A stretch of DNA of 64,000 nucleotides from PALSA-612 sp963791225 (GCA_963791225.1 CAWBRV010000008.1:1421590-1485589), one strand, 5' to 3'. Positions 17,431 to 26,625 are shown, counted from the first letter of the stretch. Made by a program: numbers and translations. The notes: generated by a model from the letters alone, not told the origin.

Positions 17431-18899
17431 CGCGCCGGGCTCGGTTGCACGACTTCCGTCGGCTCGCAGGTCCGTCGCGAGTCCGAGTCGGAGATGCCGA
17501 TCGCCGCCACGAACGAGCCCGCGAGCGCCAGCCCCGCCGAGACGAGCATGGCCACGCGGAACCCGTCCATCGAGGCGGCGCGGAGCACGTCGCCGTGCTG
17601 GCCGCGCTCGAGCGGCGTACCGCTGCCGCCGCTCGAGCGGAAGACGAGGAGGACGACGAGTCCCAGCACCGCGACCGTGAGCAGGTTCCCGAGGCGTGCG
17701 ACCGTCTGGTTGAGGCCGGAGGCGATTCCCGAGAACTGCTCGGGCGCCGACGAGAGCGCTGTCGCCGTGATCGGCGCGACGACCATGGAGAGGCCGACGG
17801 AGAAGACAAGCAGCGCCGGGATGCCGAGGCTGAAGAAGTCGGACTCGCTGCGCATGAACGAGAACATGACCAGACCGGCCGCGATCAGGATCGGTCCCGT
17901 GGTCAGGAACAGTCGCGGGCCGCGCTCGTCCGCGAGTCGCCCGAACCGCGGCGAGAGCAGGATCATCACCACGCTCGCGGGCACGCTCGCGAGACCCGCC
18001 TCTGCGGGCGAAAAGCCCAGGAATTGCAGGTAGATCGTGAAGAAGAAGAAGAACCCGGCCAGCGACCCGTAGACGAACAGCGTCTCGAGGTTCGCGAACG
18101 CGAAGTTCCGCCGCCGGAAGAGCACGAACGGAAGCAGCGGCTCGGCAACCCGGCGCTCGACGATCACGAAGCCGACGAGTGCGCCGGCGGCGACGGCGAA
18201 CGACCACCACACGGTCCCGAACCCGCTCGCGGCGCCCTCCACCATCCCGTAGGTGAGCATGCCGAACCCGAGCGCGGCGAGCGCGGAGCCGGGCACGTCG
18301 AGCCGCCCGACGCGGTGCTCGGCGAGCTTGCCGCAGCGACCCCGGTTCGCGAGCACGATCGCCGCGGCCGCGAGCGGCAGGTTGATGAAGAAGATCCAGC
18401 GCCACGACACCCATTCGACGAGCACGCCGCCGAGCGGCGGCCCACCGAGTGTGGCCACGCTCGTGAACGCGGTCCAGAGCCCCACCGCCCGGCCCGCGTC
18501 GTCGCCGTAGGTCTCCCGCAGGAGTGCGAGGCTGTTCGTCGTCATGAAGGCGGCTGCCACGCCCTGGAGCGCCCGCGCCGCGATCAGCACGCCGCCGGTC
18601 GGGGCGAGACCGGCGAGCACCGACGCGAGCGCGAAGCCGATGATGCCGGCGACGAAGGTCTCGCGGCGGCCGCCCCGGTCACCGACGGCGCCGGCCGGCA
18701 GGTAGAGAGCGGCAAGCGCGAGCGAGTAGGCGAGGTAGACCCACTGCTCGCCTGCAAGGCTGAAGTGGAGGTCGTCCTGGATCGTCGGCAGGGCGACCAC
18801 GACCACGCTCGCGTCGACGAAGGCGAGCGCCGACCCGAGCACCGTCGCGGCGAGCGTCAAGCGCCGGGCGCGATCCTCGTACGGGGAGATCGTCGTCAC
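17427..18899 (-). CDS. MFS drug/solute transporter, 14-helix DHA2 type
   Basis: The 490-residue protein has about fourteen hydrophobic segments. Family motifs include LDASVVVVALPTI-like sequence in helix 1 (FVDASVVVVALPTIQ), motif A after helix 2 (GDRGGRRETF) and motif C-like GGPPLGGVLVEWVSWRW, as in EmrB/QacA exporters. GTG at 18899 is used, giving MTTISPYEDRARR. Longer upstream reading is antisense to the cupin and cytochrome genes. It is the first gene of a two-gene unit with the MetE-like gene. The substrate is unknown. Confidence 0.87.
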   Translation of the reverse strand: MTTISPYEDRARRLTLAATVLGSALAFVDASVVVVALPTIQDDLHFSLAGEQWVYLAYSLALAALYLPAGAVGDRGGRRETFVAGIIGFALASVLAGLAPTGGVLIAARALQGVAAAFMTTNSLALLRETYGDDAGRAVGLWTAFTSVATLGGPPLGGVLVEWVSWRWIFFINLPLAAAAIVLANRGRCGKLAEHRVGRLDVPGSALAALGFGMLTYGMVEGAASGFGTVWWSFAVAAGALVGFVIVERRVAEPLLPFVLFRRRNFAFANLETLFVYGSLAGFFFFFTIYLQFLGFSPAEAGLASVPASVVMILLSPRFGRLADERGPRLFLTTGPILIAAGLVMFSFMRSESDFFSLGIPALLVFSVGLSMVVAPITATALSSAPEQFSGIASGLNQTVARLGNLLTVAVLGLVVLLVFRSSGGSGTPLERGQHGDVLRAASMDGFRVAMLVSAGLALAGSFVAAIGISDSDSRRTCEPTEVVQPSPAR

Positions 18900-18971
18900 G
18901 GCCGATTGACAACGAACACTAGGCGCAGAACACTCCGGGCCTACCCGATTCGCCCCGAAAGGAGCACCGAG

Positions 18972-19358
18972 ATGACCGCGAGCACGAACGACTGGCAGGT
19001 CGCCGACGTCGACGAGATCCCGCCCGTCAAGGACGACTGGCCGTCCACCTGGAAATCCGTCCGTCACCACTTCGGCATCACCGGCTTCGGCGTCAACGCC
19101 GTCACCAAGGACGCCGGCGAGGTCCTGATCCCCGAGCACACGGAGGAGGAGTCGGGCCAGCAGGAGCTCTACTTCGTCCACGCGGGCGCGGTGAAGGCGA
19201 CCGTCGACGGCGAGGAGCTCGGGCTGCCGACGGGGTCGTTCCTCCACTGCGAGCCGGGCGTCGTCAGGCAGCTCGAGTCGACCGCGTCGCCCACGACGCT
19301 GCTCGTGATGGGCGGAACTCCGGGCCGGGCCTACGAGCTCCCCGGCTGGGAGCAGTAG
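18972..19358 (+). CDS. Cupin-domain protein
   Basis: This 128-residue single cupin starts at MTASTNDWQVADVD after AAGGAG. The barrel motifs are recognisable: EVLIPEHTEEESGQQELYFV (cupin motif 1, with a His and Glu pair) and LPTGSFLHCEPGVVRQLES (motif 2, with His). These could bind a metal. Function of such small cupins is generally unassigned. A TTGACA sequence lies at 18906-18911 but no good partner box was seen. Confidence 0.75.
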   Translation: MTASTNDWQVADVDEIPPVKDDWPSTWKSVRHHFGITGFGVNAVTKDAGEVLIPEHTEEESGQQELYFVHAGAVKATVDGEELGLPTGSFLHCEPGVVRQLESTASPTTLLVMGGTPGRAYELPGWEQ

Positions 19359-19378
19359 CGCTCGCGCCGCCTCGAACG

Positions 19379-19708
19379 ATGAAGGCGTTCGCCGTTCTTG
19401 CGGTGCTGCTGGCAGTTGCCGTTTCGGGGTGCGGCGGCTCGTCTTCTTCGGGAGGGTCCAACCACGGTGATGCGGTGGCCGGGAAGCGGGTCTTCCTGTC
19501 GGCCGGCTGCGGTCGCTGTCACTCCCTGAAGGCAGCCGGGACACAGGGGCTGCTCGGAGGGCCGCTCGACGGCGCCTCGCTGAAGTACGACTTCGTCCTG
19601 GCCCGGGTCCGCGCCGGGGGAGGCGGCATGCCGTCGTACGCGAAGAAGCTCAGCGAGTCTCAGATCGAAGACCTCGCCGCCTTCGTGGTCGCCGCAACCA
19701 AGCGGTAG
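19379..19708 (+). CDS. Lipoprotein c-type cytochrome
   Basis: The 109-residue product has a lipoprotein signal (hydrophobic to about residue 16, then AVSGCGGS with the lipid-modified Cys18). A Ser/Gly linker is followed by a mono-haem domain. The haem motif is CGRCH at about residues 44-48, and the likely distal methionine is in GGGGMPSYAKKL. This pattern fits small class I cytochromes c that move electrons at the outer face of the membrane. It follows the cupin by 20 bases and precedes a CDF-like gene. No cognate oxidase is nearby. Confidence 0.85.
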   Translation: MKAFAVLAVLLAVAVSGCGGSSSSGGSNHGDAVAGKRVFLSAGCGRCHSLKAAGTQGLLGGPLDGASLKYDFVLARVRAGGGGMPSYAKKLSESQIEDLAAFVVAATKR

Positions 19709-19763
19709 CGCCGTTGGGCCACGACTCGACGTCGCATACGGGGCGATTACGCTCCCTCTCCTC

Positions 19764-20345
19764 GTGGACGAGTCGCTCGTCGGTCGGGGCCTTCGCCTCG
19801 AATACGCAACGCTGGGCTGGAATGTGGTCGGAAGCGTCATCGTGCTCGCCGCCGCCGTCGTTGCGCGCTCGGTTGCTCTCGCCGGCTTCGGACTCGACTC
19901 ACTGATCGAGATCGTCGCGTCGCTCGTTGTCGTCTGGCAGCTGAGGGACATGGTCAGCGGCCGCGAGCGCCCTGCGCTCAGGATCATCGGGGTCGCGTTC
20001 ATCACGCTCGCGATCTACATCGCGGCGCAGTCGGTCTACACGTTGGCGAGCAGCTTGCACCCTCACAGCTCCTGGACGGGCATCGTCTGGCTCGCGCTCA
20101 CAGCCGCAGTGATGTTCTCTCTCGCGGCCGGGAAGGCGACGACGGGCAGGCAACTCGGCAACCGCGTTCTCCAGACAGAGGCGCACGTGACCCTCATCGA
20201 CGGCTTGCTCGCCGTTGCTGTGCTCGTCGGACTCGTCCTCAACGCCACGGCCGGGCTGTGGTGGGCCGACCCACTCGCCGCTCTCGTGATCGTCGTCTAC
20301 GGACTCCGCGAAGGTATGGCAGCCCTCCGTGAGGCGCGCAAATGA
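19764..20345 (+). CDS. CDF-like cation transporter lacking the cytoplasmic domain
   Basis: The 193-residue membrane protein has about five to six helices. The helix 2 and helix 5 motifs are related to cation diffusion facilitators (LAGFGLDSLIEIVASLVVV and TLIDGLLAVAV), with WWADPLAALVIVVYG at the end. The usual HxxxD zinc site is present as GxxxD-like sequence in the first motif and as HVTLID in the second. The C-terminal cytoplasmic domain of about 90 residues is missing, and the frame ends with a clean stop, so this is a short family member and not a truncation. The ion is not known. Confidence 0.7.
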   Translation: MDESLVGRGLRLEYATLGWNVVGSVIVLAAAVVARSVALAGFGLDSLIEIVASLVVVWQLRDMVSGRERPALRIIGVAFITLAIYIAAQSVYTLASSLHPHSSWTGIVWLALTAAVMFSLAAGKATTGRQLGNRVLQTEAHVTLIDGLLAVAVLVGLVLNATAGLWWADPLAALVIVVYGLREGMAALREARK

Positions 20346-20369
20346 TCATGGCTCGTAATCTCCACTTCC

Positions 20370-20375
20370 TAGACT
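20370..20375 (+). promoter_or_regulatory. -10 box of tRNA-Leu
   Basis: TAGACT lies ten bases before the mature tRNA start at 20386. Because the tRNA 5' end is fixed, this helps define the -10 sequence used elsewhere in the window. Confidence 0.65.
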
Positions 20376-20385
20376 TCTCCTGCCC

Positions 20386-20471
20386 GCGGGTGTGGCGGAA
20401 CTGGTAGACGCGCCGGGTTTAGGTCCCGGTGGGGCTGACGCTCCTTGGAGGTTCGAGTCCTCTCGCCCGCA
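20386..20471 (+). tRNA. tRNA-Leu (anticodon TAG)
   Basis: The 7-bp acceptor stem pairs GCGGGTG with CGCCCGC (one G-T), with discriminator A at 20471 and no encoded CCA. The anticodon stem CCGGG/CCCGG holds the loop TTTAGGT, giving anticodon TAG for codon CUA. A long variable arm follows, as expected for leucine tRNAs. The T arm reads GGAGG-TTCGAGT-CCTCT. The 3' 53 bases overlap the opposite-strand deaminase gene. Confidence 0.95.
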
Positions 20472-21069
20472 CTGCCGCGTAGACGGCTGTCAGGCTGCCG
20501 CCTTCGTCCGGAGTCGGAAGCTCCCTCGCCGCCGCGACCAGGTCCGGCTGCTGCTCAGCGTAGAAGCGGAAGACGTCGCCCTCCGGGCGGCGCCACAGGC
20601 AATGGGCGACGAGCAGCAGCTCGGGGAGGATGCCCGGTACGCCGTCGAGCGGGCCCTCGATCAGGACCGGGTGAGCGAGGTGGTCGCGGTTCGGGAGGAG
20701 TCTGCCCACGGCACCGCCGTACGAGTCGCGGCAGGCGAAGCTGACCCTCCCGACCCGGGCCGAAAAGGCCGCGGCCAGGCACACGTGGCACGGCTCGAGC
20801 GCCGAGTAGAGCGTCCAGCCCTCGTAGGTCTGTTCGGACGAGAGATGCAGCAGCGCGTTGATCTCCGCATGCGCGAGCCTCGAGCCGCCGACCTCGCCGC
20901 CCTCGGGCGCGTCGAAGATCCGGTTCCGCCCACGCGCGACGATTCTTCCCGACTCGTCCGTGACCACCGCGCCGACGGGGATCGTGCCCGCCAGGTACGC
21001 CTCCCACATGAGCACGAAGACGTCGATCCAGGGGCCCTCCCACCCTTCGAGCTCGTTCCATCTGGCCAT
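20419..21069 (-). CDS. Nucleoside/tRNA deaminase-like protein (cytidine deaminase fold)
   Basis: The product has 216 residues. The zinc deaminase motifs are complete: HAE at residues 67-69 and PCHVC at 93-97. Insertions and the long C-terminal half (LLPNRDHLAHPVLIEG and later) do not match TadA closely, so it is a guanine- or cytosine-deaminase-like member and the substrate is open. A -10-like TACGAT sits six bases before the ATG, divergent from the LysE gene. The last 18 codons lie antisense to tRNA-Leu, and the stop falls in the tRNA anticodon loop. The tail therefore cannot change freely. Confidence 0.82.
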   Translation of the reverse strand: MARWNELEGWEGPWIDVFVLMWEAYLAGTIPVGAVVTDESGRIVARGRNRIFDAPEGGEVGGSRLAHAEINALLHLSSEQTYEGWTLYSALEPCHVCLAAAFSARVGRVSFACRDSYGGAVGRLLPNRDHLAHPVLIEGPLDGVPGILPELLLVAHCLWRRPEGDVFRFYAEQQPDLVAAARELPTPDEGGSLTAVYAAVRARGLEPPRSVSPTGT

Positions 21070-21075
21070 GTCGCG

Positions 21076-21081
21076 ATCGTA
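21076..21081 (-). promoter_or_regulatory. Probable -10 box for the deaminase gene
   Basis: Minus-strand TACGAT lies six bases before the ATG at 21069. It is divergent from, and 12 bases away from, the LysE -10 box. Confidence 0.45.
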
Positions 21082-21093
21082 CTGAGCGGCCCG

Positions 21094-21099
21094 TAGACT
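21094..21099 (+). promoter_or_regulatory. -10 box for the LysE-family gene
   Basis: TAGACT ends six bases before the ATG at 21106, with no ribosome site. This is one of the clearest leaderless layouts in the window. Confidence 0.6.
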
Positions 21100-21105
21100 C
21101 GGCGC

Positions 21106-21735
21106 ATGGCCGCAGCGCTCGCAGCCGGGTTCGGGCTCGGGTTCGTCGTCGCCGCACAGGTGGGGCCGATCTCGCTCCTCTGCATGCGCTCGGTGCTTCG
21201 TCACCGCTTCCGGGTCGGCGTCGCGATCGGCGCCGGCGCCGCCGCGATCGACGCGCTCTACGCGGGGCTCGGCGTGGCGGGGGCGAGCGCGCTCCTCCAG
21301 GTCGGCGCGGTGCGGCTCACGCTGGGCATCGTCGGCGCGCTCGTGCTGGCCGCGATCGGCTTCCGCACGCTGCACAGCGCCTTCCGGGTCAGGCTCGGCG
21401 GCGAGTCGGACGAGGAGATCGCGTCGCCGCGACGCGCGTTCCTCACCTCGCTCGGGGCGACCGCATCGAACCCACTCACGATCGCCTCCTGGGCCGCCGC
21501 GTTCTCAGCCGCGTCGACAGCCGCGCTGGCGGGCTCGGCGCCGAGCGCGGCCGTGCTCGTCGCCGGCGTCGGTGCCGGGACGCTGACCTGGTTCACGATC
21601 CTTTCCGGGGGCCTCACGCTCGCGCGCCGCCGCGTCGGCACACAGCTGCTCGTCTGGGTCGACGCCGTCTCGGGCGTAGCGATCCTAGGCTTCGCCTGCC
21701 TCCTCGGCTGGCGCACCGTCGCTCACGAGAGCTAG
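21106..21735 (+). CDS. LysE/RhtB-family amino acid exporter
   Basis: The 209-residue protein has about six hydrophobic segments. The N-terminal family signature is AAALAAGFGLGFVVAAQVGP followed by RHRFRVGVAIGAGAAAIDALYAGLG. The PGP-like turn is replaced by VGPISL. The loop RRAFLTSLGATASNPLTIASW matches the conserved cytoplasmic loop with the NP pair. Members export basic amino acids, threonine, homoserine or cysteine. Nothing nearby names the substrate. It stands alone behind a leaderless promoter. Confidence 0.85.
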   Translation: MAAALAAGFGLGFVVAAQVGPISLLCMRSVLRHRFRVGVAIGAGAAAIDALYAGLGVAGASALLQVGAVRLTLGIVGALVLAAIGFRTLHSAFRVRLGGESDEEIASPRRAFLTSLGATASNPLTIASWAAAFSAASTAALAGSAPSAAVLVAGVGAGTLTWFTILSGGLTLARRRVGTQLLVWVDAVSGVAILGFACLLGWRTVAHES

Positions 21736-21850
21736 AGGCAACCTCCGGGTCGCGCGGGGCGCCGCGTGAAATCCCGTATCGCGATCGGGAGCGTCCCCGA
21801 TGCACTGCGAGATCCAGCGTGCGACCCTGAGGCCCGGAAGGAGGTGCCAG

Positions 21851-22009
21851 ATGGCGACGGTTCCTGCGCAAGCCGATGCGCAACGTGCCGCGCACCATGC
21901 GAGTGAGGCCGAGCGGCTGCTCGCGAGCCGGTGGCTGTCCTCGCACGTCAAGGCGCAAGTCCATGCGACGCTCGCCGTGTACTACTCGTCCAGGCACGGC
22001 GACGAATAG
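21851..22009 (+). CDS. Small hypothetical protein, helical
   Basis: The product is 52 residues. A very strong ribosome site (AAGGAGGTG) ends seven bases before the ATG at 21851, which supports real translation. The sequence is rich in Ala and Glu with regular hydrophobic spacing (AAHHASEAERLLASRWLSS), suggesting one or two amphipathic helices. It ends SSRHGDE. It has no membrane segment and no cysteines. I do not recognise a family. Confidence 0.55.
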   Translation: MATVPAQADAQRAAHHASEAERLLASRWLSSHVKAQVHATLAVYYSSRHGDE

Positions 22010-22087
22010 CCGGTAGAGGCGAGGCAGCGCGGGCGTTCCCATCGAGCCTCTCGTCGGTCTGGCGGAAGCGACGCCGGCTGGGTCCTG

Positions 22088-22150
22088 ATTCGGACTGGCC
22101 GAATTGGAGGGGTCCAAACCGGCCCCCACCCTTGGGAGGGGGACCCCTCC
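22088..22150 (+). other. Hairpin cluster between the small ORF and tig
   Basis: The 270 bases between 22010 and 22279 hold no convincing gene. Two stems stand out: ATTCGG/CCGAAT at 22088-22104, and a perfect 10-bp stem GGAGGGGTCC/GGACCCCTCC at 22106-22150 that encloses a second C-run/G-run stem. It could end upstream transcription or form part of the tig leader. Confidence 0.5.
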
Positions 22151-22279
22151 ACCCGCCACCCGCTCGAATCGTAGGGGTCGAATCCGCACGCAGGTGGGCC
22201 GCGATCGTGCCGATTGCGTGACGATCCTTCCCCAGCCGTCCCCGGCGGTCGGGCAGAACTGGTCTGCTTGAATGGCCTC

Positions 22280-23641
22280 GTGGAGACCCGGGTCGAGGAA
22301 CTGGCGGCTGACAAGGTGCGCCTGAGCGTCGACGTGCCGAGCACGGACGTGCAGCACGCCGTCGAGCACGCCGCCACCGATCTGGCCGCGTCCCTGAAGA
22401 TTCCCGGCTTCCGGAAGGGCAAGGTGCCGCTGCAGGTGCTCGTCGCGCGCGTCGGCAAGGATCGCCTCTACTCCGAGGCGGTCGAGAGTCACATCGGCGG
22501 TTGGTACCGCACGGCCGTAGCCGGTTCACGCATCCGGCCTGCGTCCTCGCCCGAGTACACCTACGAGCTGCCGGACTCGGCCGAGTCCGCGTTCAGCTTC
22601 ACGGCGACCGTCGACATCCAGCCGAAGGTCGAGATCGCCGACTGGACGACGCTCGAGGTACCGGTTCATTCCGCCGAGGTGCCCGCCGAACTCGTCGACC
22701 GCGAGCTCGACCTGCTTCGGAGCGCTGTCGCCGAGCTGGCGCCGGTCGAGGGCCGGCCGGCGGGTGAGGGCGACGTCGTCGTCGTCGACCTCGTCAGCGG
22801 GTCGGGCGAGTCCCGGCGCGACGTGGTCGTCGAGCTCGGCGCCGGACGGCTCGTCGAGGAGCTCGAGCAGGGTCTCGTGGGCATGTCCGCCGGTGAGACG
22901 AAGGAGATCCGCTTCGAGGTCGGCGACGAGGGCGAGACGCAGTCCGTGGACGCGACCGTCAACGAGGTCAAGGAGAAGGTGCTGCCCCCGCTCGACGACG
23001 AGCTCGCGAAGACGGCCAGCGAGTTCGACACGCTCGCCGCGCTCCGGGCCGACATCGAGTCTCGCCTCCACGAGCAGCTCGACGAGGAGATCGAGACCGA
23101 GTTCCGGGCCGCCGCCGTCGACGCGCTCGTCGACGCCTCGCACATCACGCCGGCCGAGGGGCTCGTGCACGCGCGCGCGAACGCGCTGCTCGGCAACCTC
23201 GTCCAGTCGCTCGAGCGGCGCGGCGTCTCCGTCGAGGCCTATCTGGCCGTGTCCGGGCAGACGCCCGAGCAGGTGCAGGAGCGCATCACCGCCGAGGCCG
23301 AGCGATCGCTCGCCCGCGAGCTCGCGCTCGAGGCCGCCGCCGACAAGCTCGCGATCGAGGTTTCCGACGAGGAGCTCGCGCAGTTCGTCCGCGAGCAGGC
23401 GACCGCCGAGGGGGCCGAGGACGTGGACGCGCTCGTCACCGAGTTCCTCGCCGACGGCCGCGCCGAGCAGTTCCGCGAGGACATCCGTCTCCGGCAGGCG
23501 CTCGACCGGATCGTCTCCGAGGTGACGCGCATTCCCGCCGACCTCGCGGCTGCGCGTGAGAAGCTCTGGACCCCCGGGCAGGAGAAGCCGGAGGGGGCTA
23601 CGAAGTTGTGGACACCAGGCCAGGAGGAGAAAACAGCATGA
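22280..23641 (+). CDS. tig: Trigger factor chaperone
   Basis: Trigger factor binds ribosomes at the exit tunnel and helps new chains fold. The ribosome-binding signature GFRKGKVP is at residues 43-50. An FKBP-like domain spans about 160-245 (VVVVDLVSGSGE and LEQGLVGMSAGETKEI), and the helical C-domain follows. The GTG at 22280 gives the family start ETRVEEL; an in-frame TTG at 22268 is less likely. At 453 residues it is a normal size, but the tail carries the octapeptide KLWTPGQE twice, 13 residues apart, written with different codons. The stop overlaps the clpP ATG. Confidence 0.95.
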   Translation: METRVEELAADKVRLSVDVPSTDVQHAVEHAATDLAASLKIPGFRKGKVPLQVLVARVGKDRLYSEAVESHIGGWYRTAVAGSRIRPASSPEYTYELPDSAESAFSFTATVDIQPKVEIADWTTLEVPVHSAEVPAELVDRELDLLRSAVAELAPVEGRPAGEGDVVVVDLVSGSGESRRDVVVELGAGRLVEELEQGLVGMSAGETKEIRFEVGDEGETQSVDATVNEVKEKVLPPLDDELAKTASEFDTLAALRADIESRLHEQLDEEIETEFRAAAVDALVDASHITPAEGLVHARANALLGNLVQSLERRGVSVEAYLAVSGQTPEQVQERITAEAERSLARELALEAAADKLAIEVSDEELAQFVREQATAEGAEDVDALVTEFLADGRAEQFREDIRLRQALDRIVSEVTRIPADLAAAREKLWTPGQEKPEGATKLWTPGQEEKTA

Positions 23642-24282
23642 CTCACGACAACGCCCGCTTCGGGTGGGACAACAGCCGCCCGGCTCCGGCGCCGCAGATG
23701 AGCCCGCTCATCCCGATGGTGATCGAGCAGACCTCGCGCGGCGAGCGCGCGTTCGACATCTACTCGCGCCTTCTCAACGAGCGGATCATCTTCCTCGGCA
23801 CGCCGGTGGACGACCAGATCGCGAACCTGCTCGTCGCCCAGCTCCTCCATCTCGAGTCGGAGGACCCGGACAAGGACATCTCGATCTACATCAACTCGCC
23901 GGGCGGCTCGGTCTATTCGGGCCTGGCCATCTACGACACGATGCAGTTCATCAAGCCGGACGTTCAGACCATCTGCGTCGGCATCGCGATGAGCATGGGC
24001 GCACTCCTGCTCGCGGGCGGCGCGAAAGGAAAGCGGATGGCGCTGCCGAACGCAAAGATCCTGATCCACCAGGTGTGGGGCGGCTTCCAGGGGCAGGCCA
24101 CCGACATCGAGATCCACGCTCGGGAGACGATCGCCCTCAAGCGCAAGATGGAAGAGATCATGGGCAAGCACACCGGACAAGAGCTGGAAAAGGTCGCGCG
24201 AGACATGGAACGCGACTATTTCATGACGTCGCACGAGGCCAAGGACTACGGAATCATCGACACCGTAATCGAGCATCGCTAG
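23638..24282 (+). CDS. clpP: ATP-dependent Clp protease proteolytic subunit
   Basis: ClpP forms the tetradecameric serine-protease chamber that degrades proteins delivered by ClpX or ClpC. The 214-residue protein keeps the triad: Ser119 in GIAMSMGA, His144 in LIHQVWGG and Asp193 in MERDYFMT. SPGGSVYSGLAIYD is the oxyanion-side strand. The ATG overlaps the tig stop (ATGA), making tig-clpP one unit with clpX following. Actinobacteria usually carry a second clpP. Only one is here; another could lie elsewhere. Confidence 0.96.
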   Translation: MTHDNARFGWDNSRPAPAPQMSPLIPMVIEQTSRGERAFDIYSRLLNERIIFLGTPVDDQIANLLVAQLLHLESEDPDKDISIYINSPGGSVYSGLAIYDTMQFIKPDVQTICVGIAMSMGALLLAGGAKGKRMALPNAKILIHQVWGGFQGQATDIEIHARETIALKRKMEEIMGKHTGQELEKVARDMERDYFMTSHEAKDYGIIDTVIEHR

Positions 24283-24350
24283 ATCGAGTGCTAGCCAGAG
24301 AGGCCAATCCGAGGTACAAGTTGACCGTGGGGCTGGGGAGATAACGGACG

Positions 24351-25631
<1,281 letters not shown>

Positions 25632-25636
25632 CGGCC

Positions 25637-25892
25637 CATGGGGGAAACGGCCGGTTTCCCCCATGAACCCCCTTCCCCTTCGTAGCGCGTCTCCGGCGGC
25701 CTGAACTCCACCGGAGCAAGCTCCGGCTCCGCCGCGGAACGGCATCGCGTGGCGGTCCGGGTGCGCTCTCGCCACGCCATGCGAAGCCAGTTTCCGCGGA
25801 GTCCGGGCTTTGCCCGGGCGGAGCTCAGGACGCCTGAGATGCGATCCCGCGGGGAAGGGGGCCCACGGGGGAAACCGGCTGTTTCCCCCGTG
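25637..25892. repeat. 256-bp imperfect palindromic element with terminal hairpins
   Basis: The two halves of this stretch are imperfect reverse complements, centred near 25762 on GCGTGGCG/CGCCACGC. Each end is itself a near-identical 12-bp hairpin: 25637-25665 (stem around ATGGGGGAAAC) and 25864-25892 (stem around ACGGGGGAAAC). The outer parts share AACCCCCTTCCCC-like and GGGGAAGGGGG-like tracts. Each arm also holds an inner hairpin at 25711-25726 and 25803-25817. The layout resembles a REP/BIME pair or a MITE. It forms the clpX terminator on one side and encodes the C-terminal tail of the GntR regulator on the other. Confidence 0.75.
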
Positions 25893-26589
25893 TGTCGACG
25901 TACTCCAGGATCGCTTCCAGCAGACGCCACGAGTGGAGAACGTGCTCCTTGGCGAGGACGCGGGCGCCGGTCGCCGAGCCGGCGCCGATCGCCGCGCGGA
26001 TCGCGCGGTGCTGGTCGTCGTTCCGCGCGTAGAGCTCGTCGAGCTCGGCGCGCGCGACCCAGGTGATCTGACCGATGAACGTCCGGCGGGCTCCCTTGGC
26101 CATGCGCTCGACGTACGGCGAGCCTGCGGCTGCGTAGATCACGTCGTGGAAGGCGTAGTTCGCCTTCATCCACTCGATCGAGAGCGCGTTGTCCTCGACG
26201 CCGCTGCGTGCCTTCGCACGCAGCTCGAGCGTCAGCACGCTGAAGCTTTGCTCCGCCTCGTCGAGCCGTCGCAGGTCGTCGGCGGTCATCCGCGGCGTCG
26301 CCAGCTCGGTGGCCAGGCTCTCGAGCTCGGCGCGCACGAGGAACGCCTCGCGTAGCTCCTCCCGCGAGAGCGTCCGCACGCGCACGCCGCGGTTGGGGAC
26401 GAAGGAGACGAGCCCGAGCGCGGCCAGCCTCCGCAGCGCCTCGCGGATCGGCGTCCGGCTGACACCAAAGCGTTCCGAGAGCTGCTCCTGCCGGAGGACG
26501 ACGCCTGCCTCGATCGCGCCCGAGACGATCTCGTCCTCGAGGACGAGGGCGATCTCGTCGGCCTTCGTGGACAGCGACGGCGGCACCAC
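25825..26589 (-). CDS. GntR-family transcriptional regulator, FadR subfamily
   Basis: The product has 254 residues. The N-terminal winged helix is clear (LSERFGVSRTPIREALRRLAALGLVSFVPNRGVRV), and an FCD ligand domain follows with its spaced histidines and acids (NYAFHDVIYAAA and DDQHRAIRAAI). The tail after ILEYVDTRG comes from the palindromic repeat and looks added. An ATG at 26613 would add eight residues, but TAGACT lies at 26597-26602, inside that extension. The GTG at 26589, eight bases downstream of the box, is thus the better start. It lies next to the isocitrate lyase operon and may control it or fatty-acid use, which is inference. Confidence 0.85.
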   Translation of the reverse strand: MVPPSLSTKADEIALVLEDEIVSGAIEAGVVLRQEQLSERFGVSRTPIREALRRLAALGLVSFVPNRGVRVRTLSREELREAFLVRAELESLATELATPRMTADDLRRLDEAEQSFSVLTLELRAKARSGVEDNALSIEWMKANYAFHDVIYAAAGSPYVERMAKGARRTFIGQITWVARAELDELYARNDDQHRAIRAAIGAGSATGARVLAKEHVLHSWRLLEAILEYVDTRGKQPVSPVGPLPRGIASQAS

Positions 26590-26596
26590 GGCGCCC

Positions 26597-26602
26597 AGTC
26601 TA
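26597..26602 (-). promoter_or_regulatory. -10 box for the GntR gene
   Basis: Minus-strand TAGACT is followed by seven bases and then GTG at 26589. Transcription would begin about at that GTG. Confidence 0.55.
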
Positions 26603-26625
26603 CGAGCCGGCATCGCGTACGAGGG

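Noticed and set aside
18906..18911. TTGACA as a -35 box for the cupin gene
   Set aside because: No matching -10 at proper spacing, so it was not listed as a promoter.
17445..18971. N-terminal extension of the cupin protein by about 500 residues
   Set aside because: It is antisense to the MFS gene, while the cupin start has a good ribosome site.
22106..22150. CRISPR-like repeats
   Set aside because: These are single hairpins; no regularly spaced direct repeats exist anywhere in the window.
26590..26613. ATG at 26613 as the start of the GntR gene
   Set aside because: The TAGACT box lies inside the eight extra codons, so transcription should begin after it.
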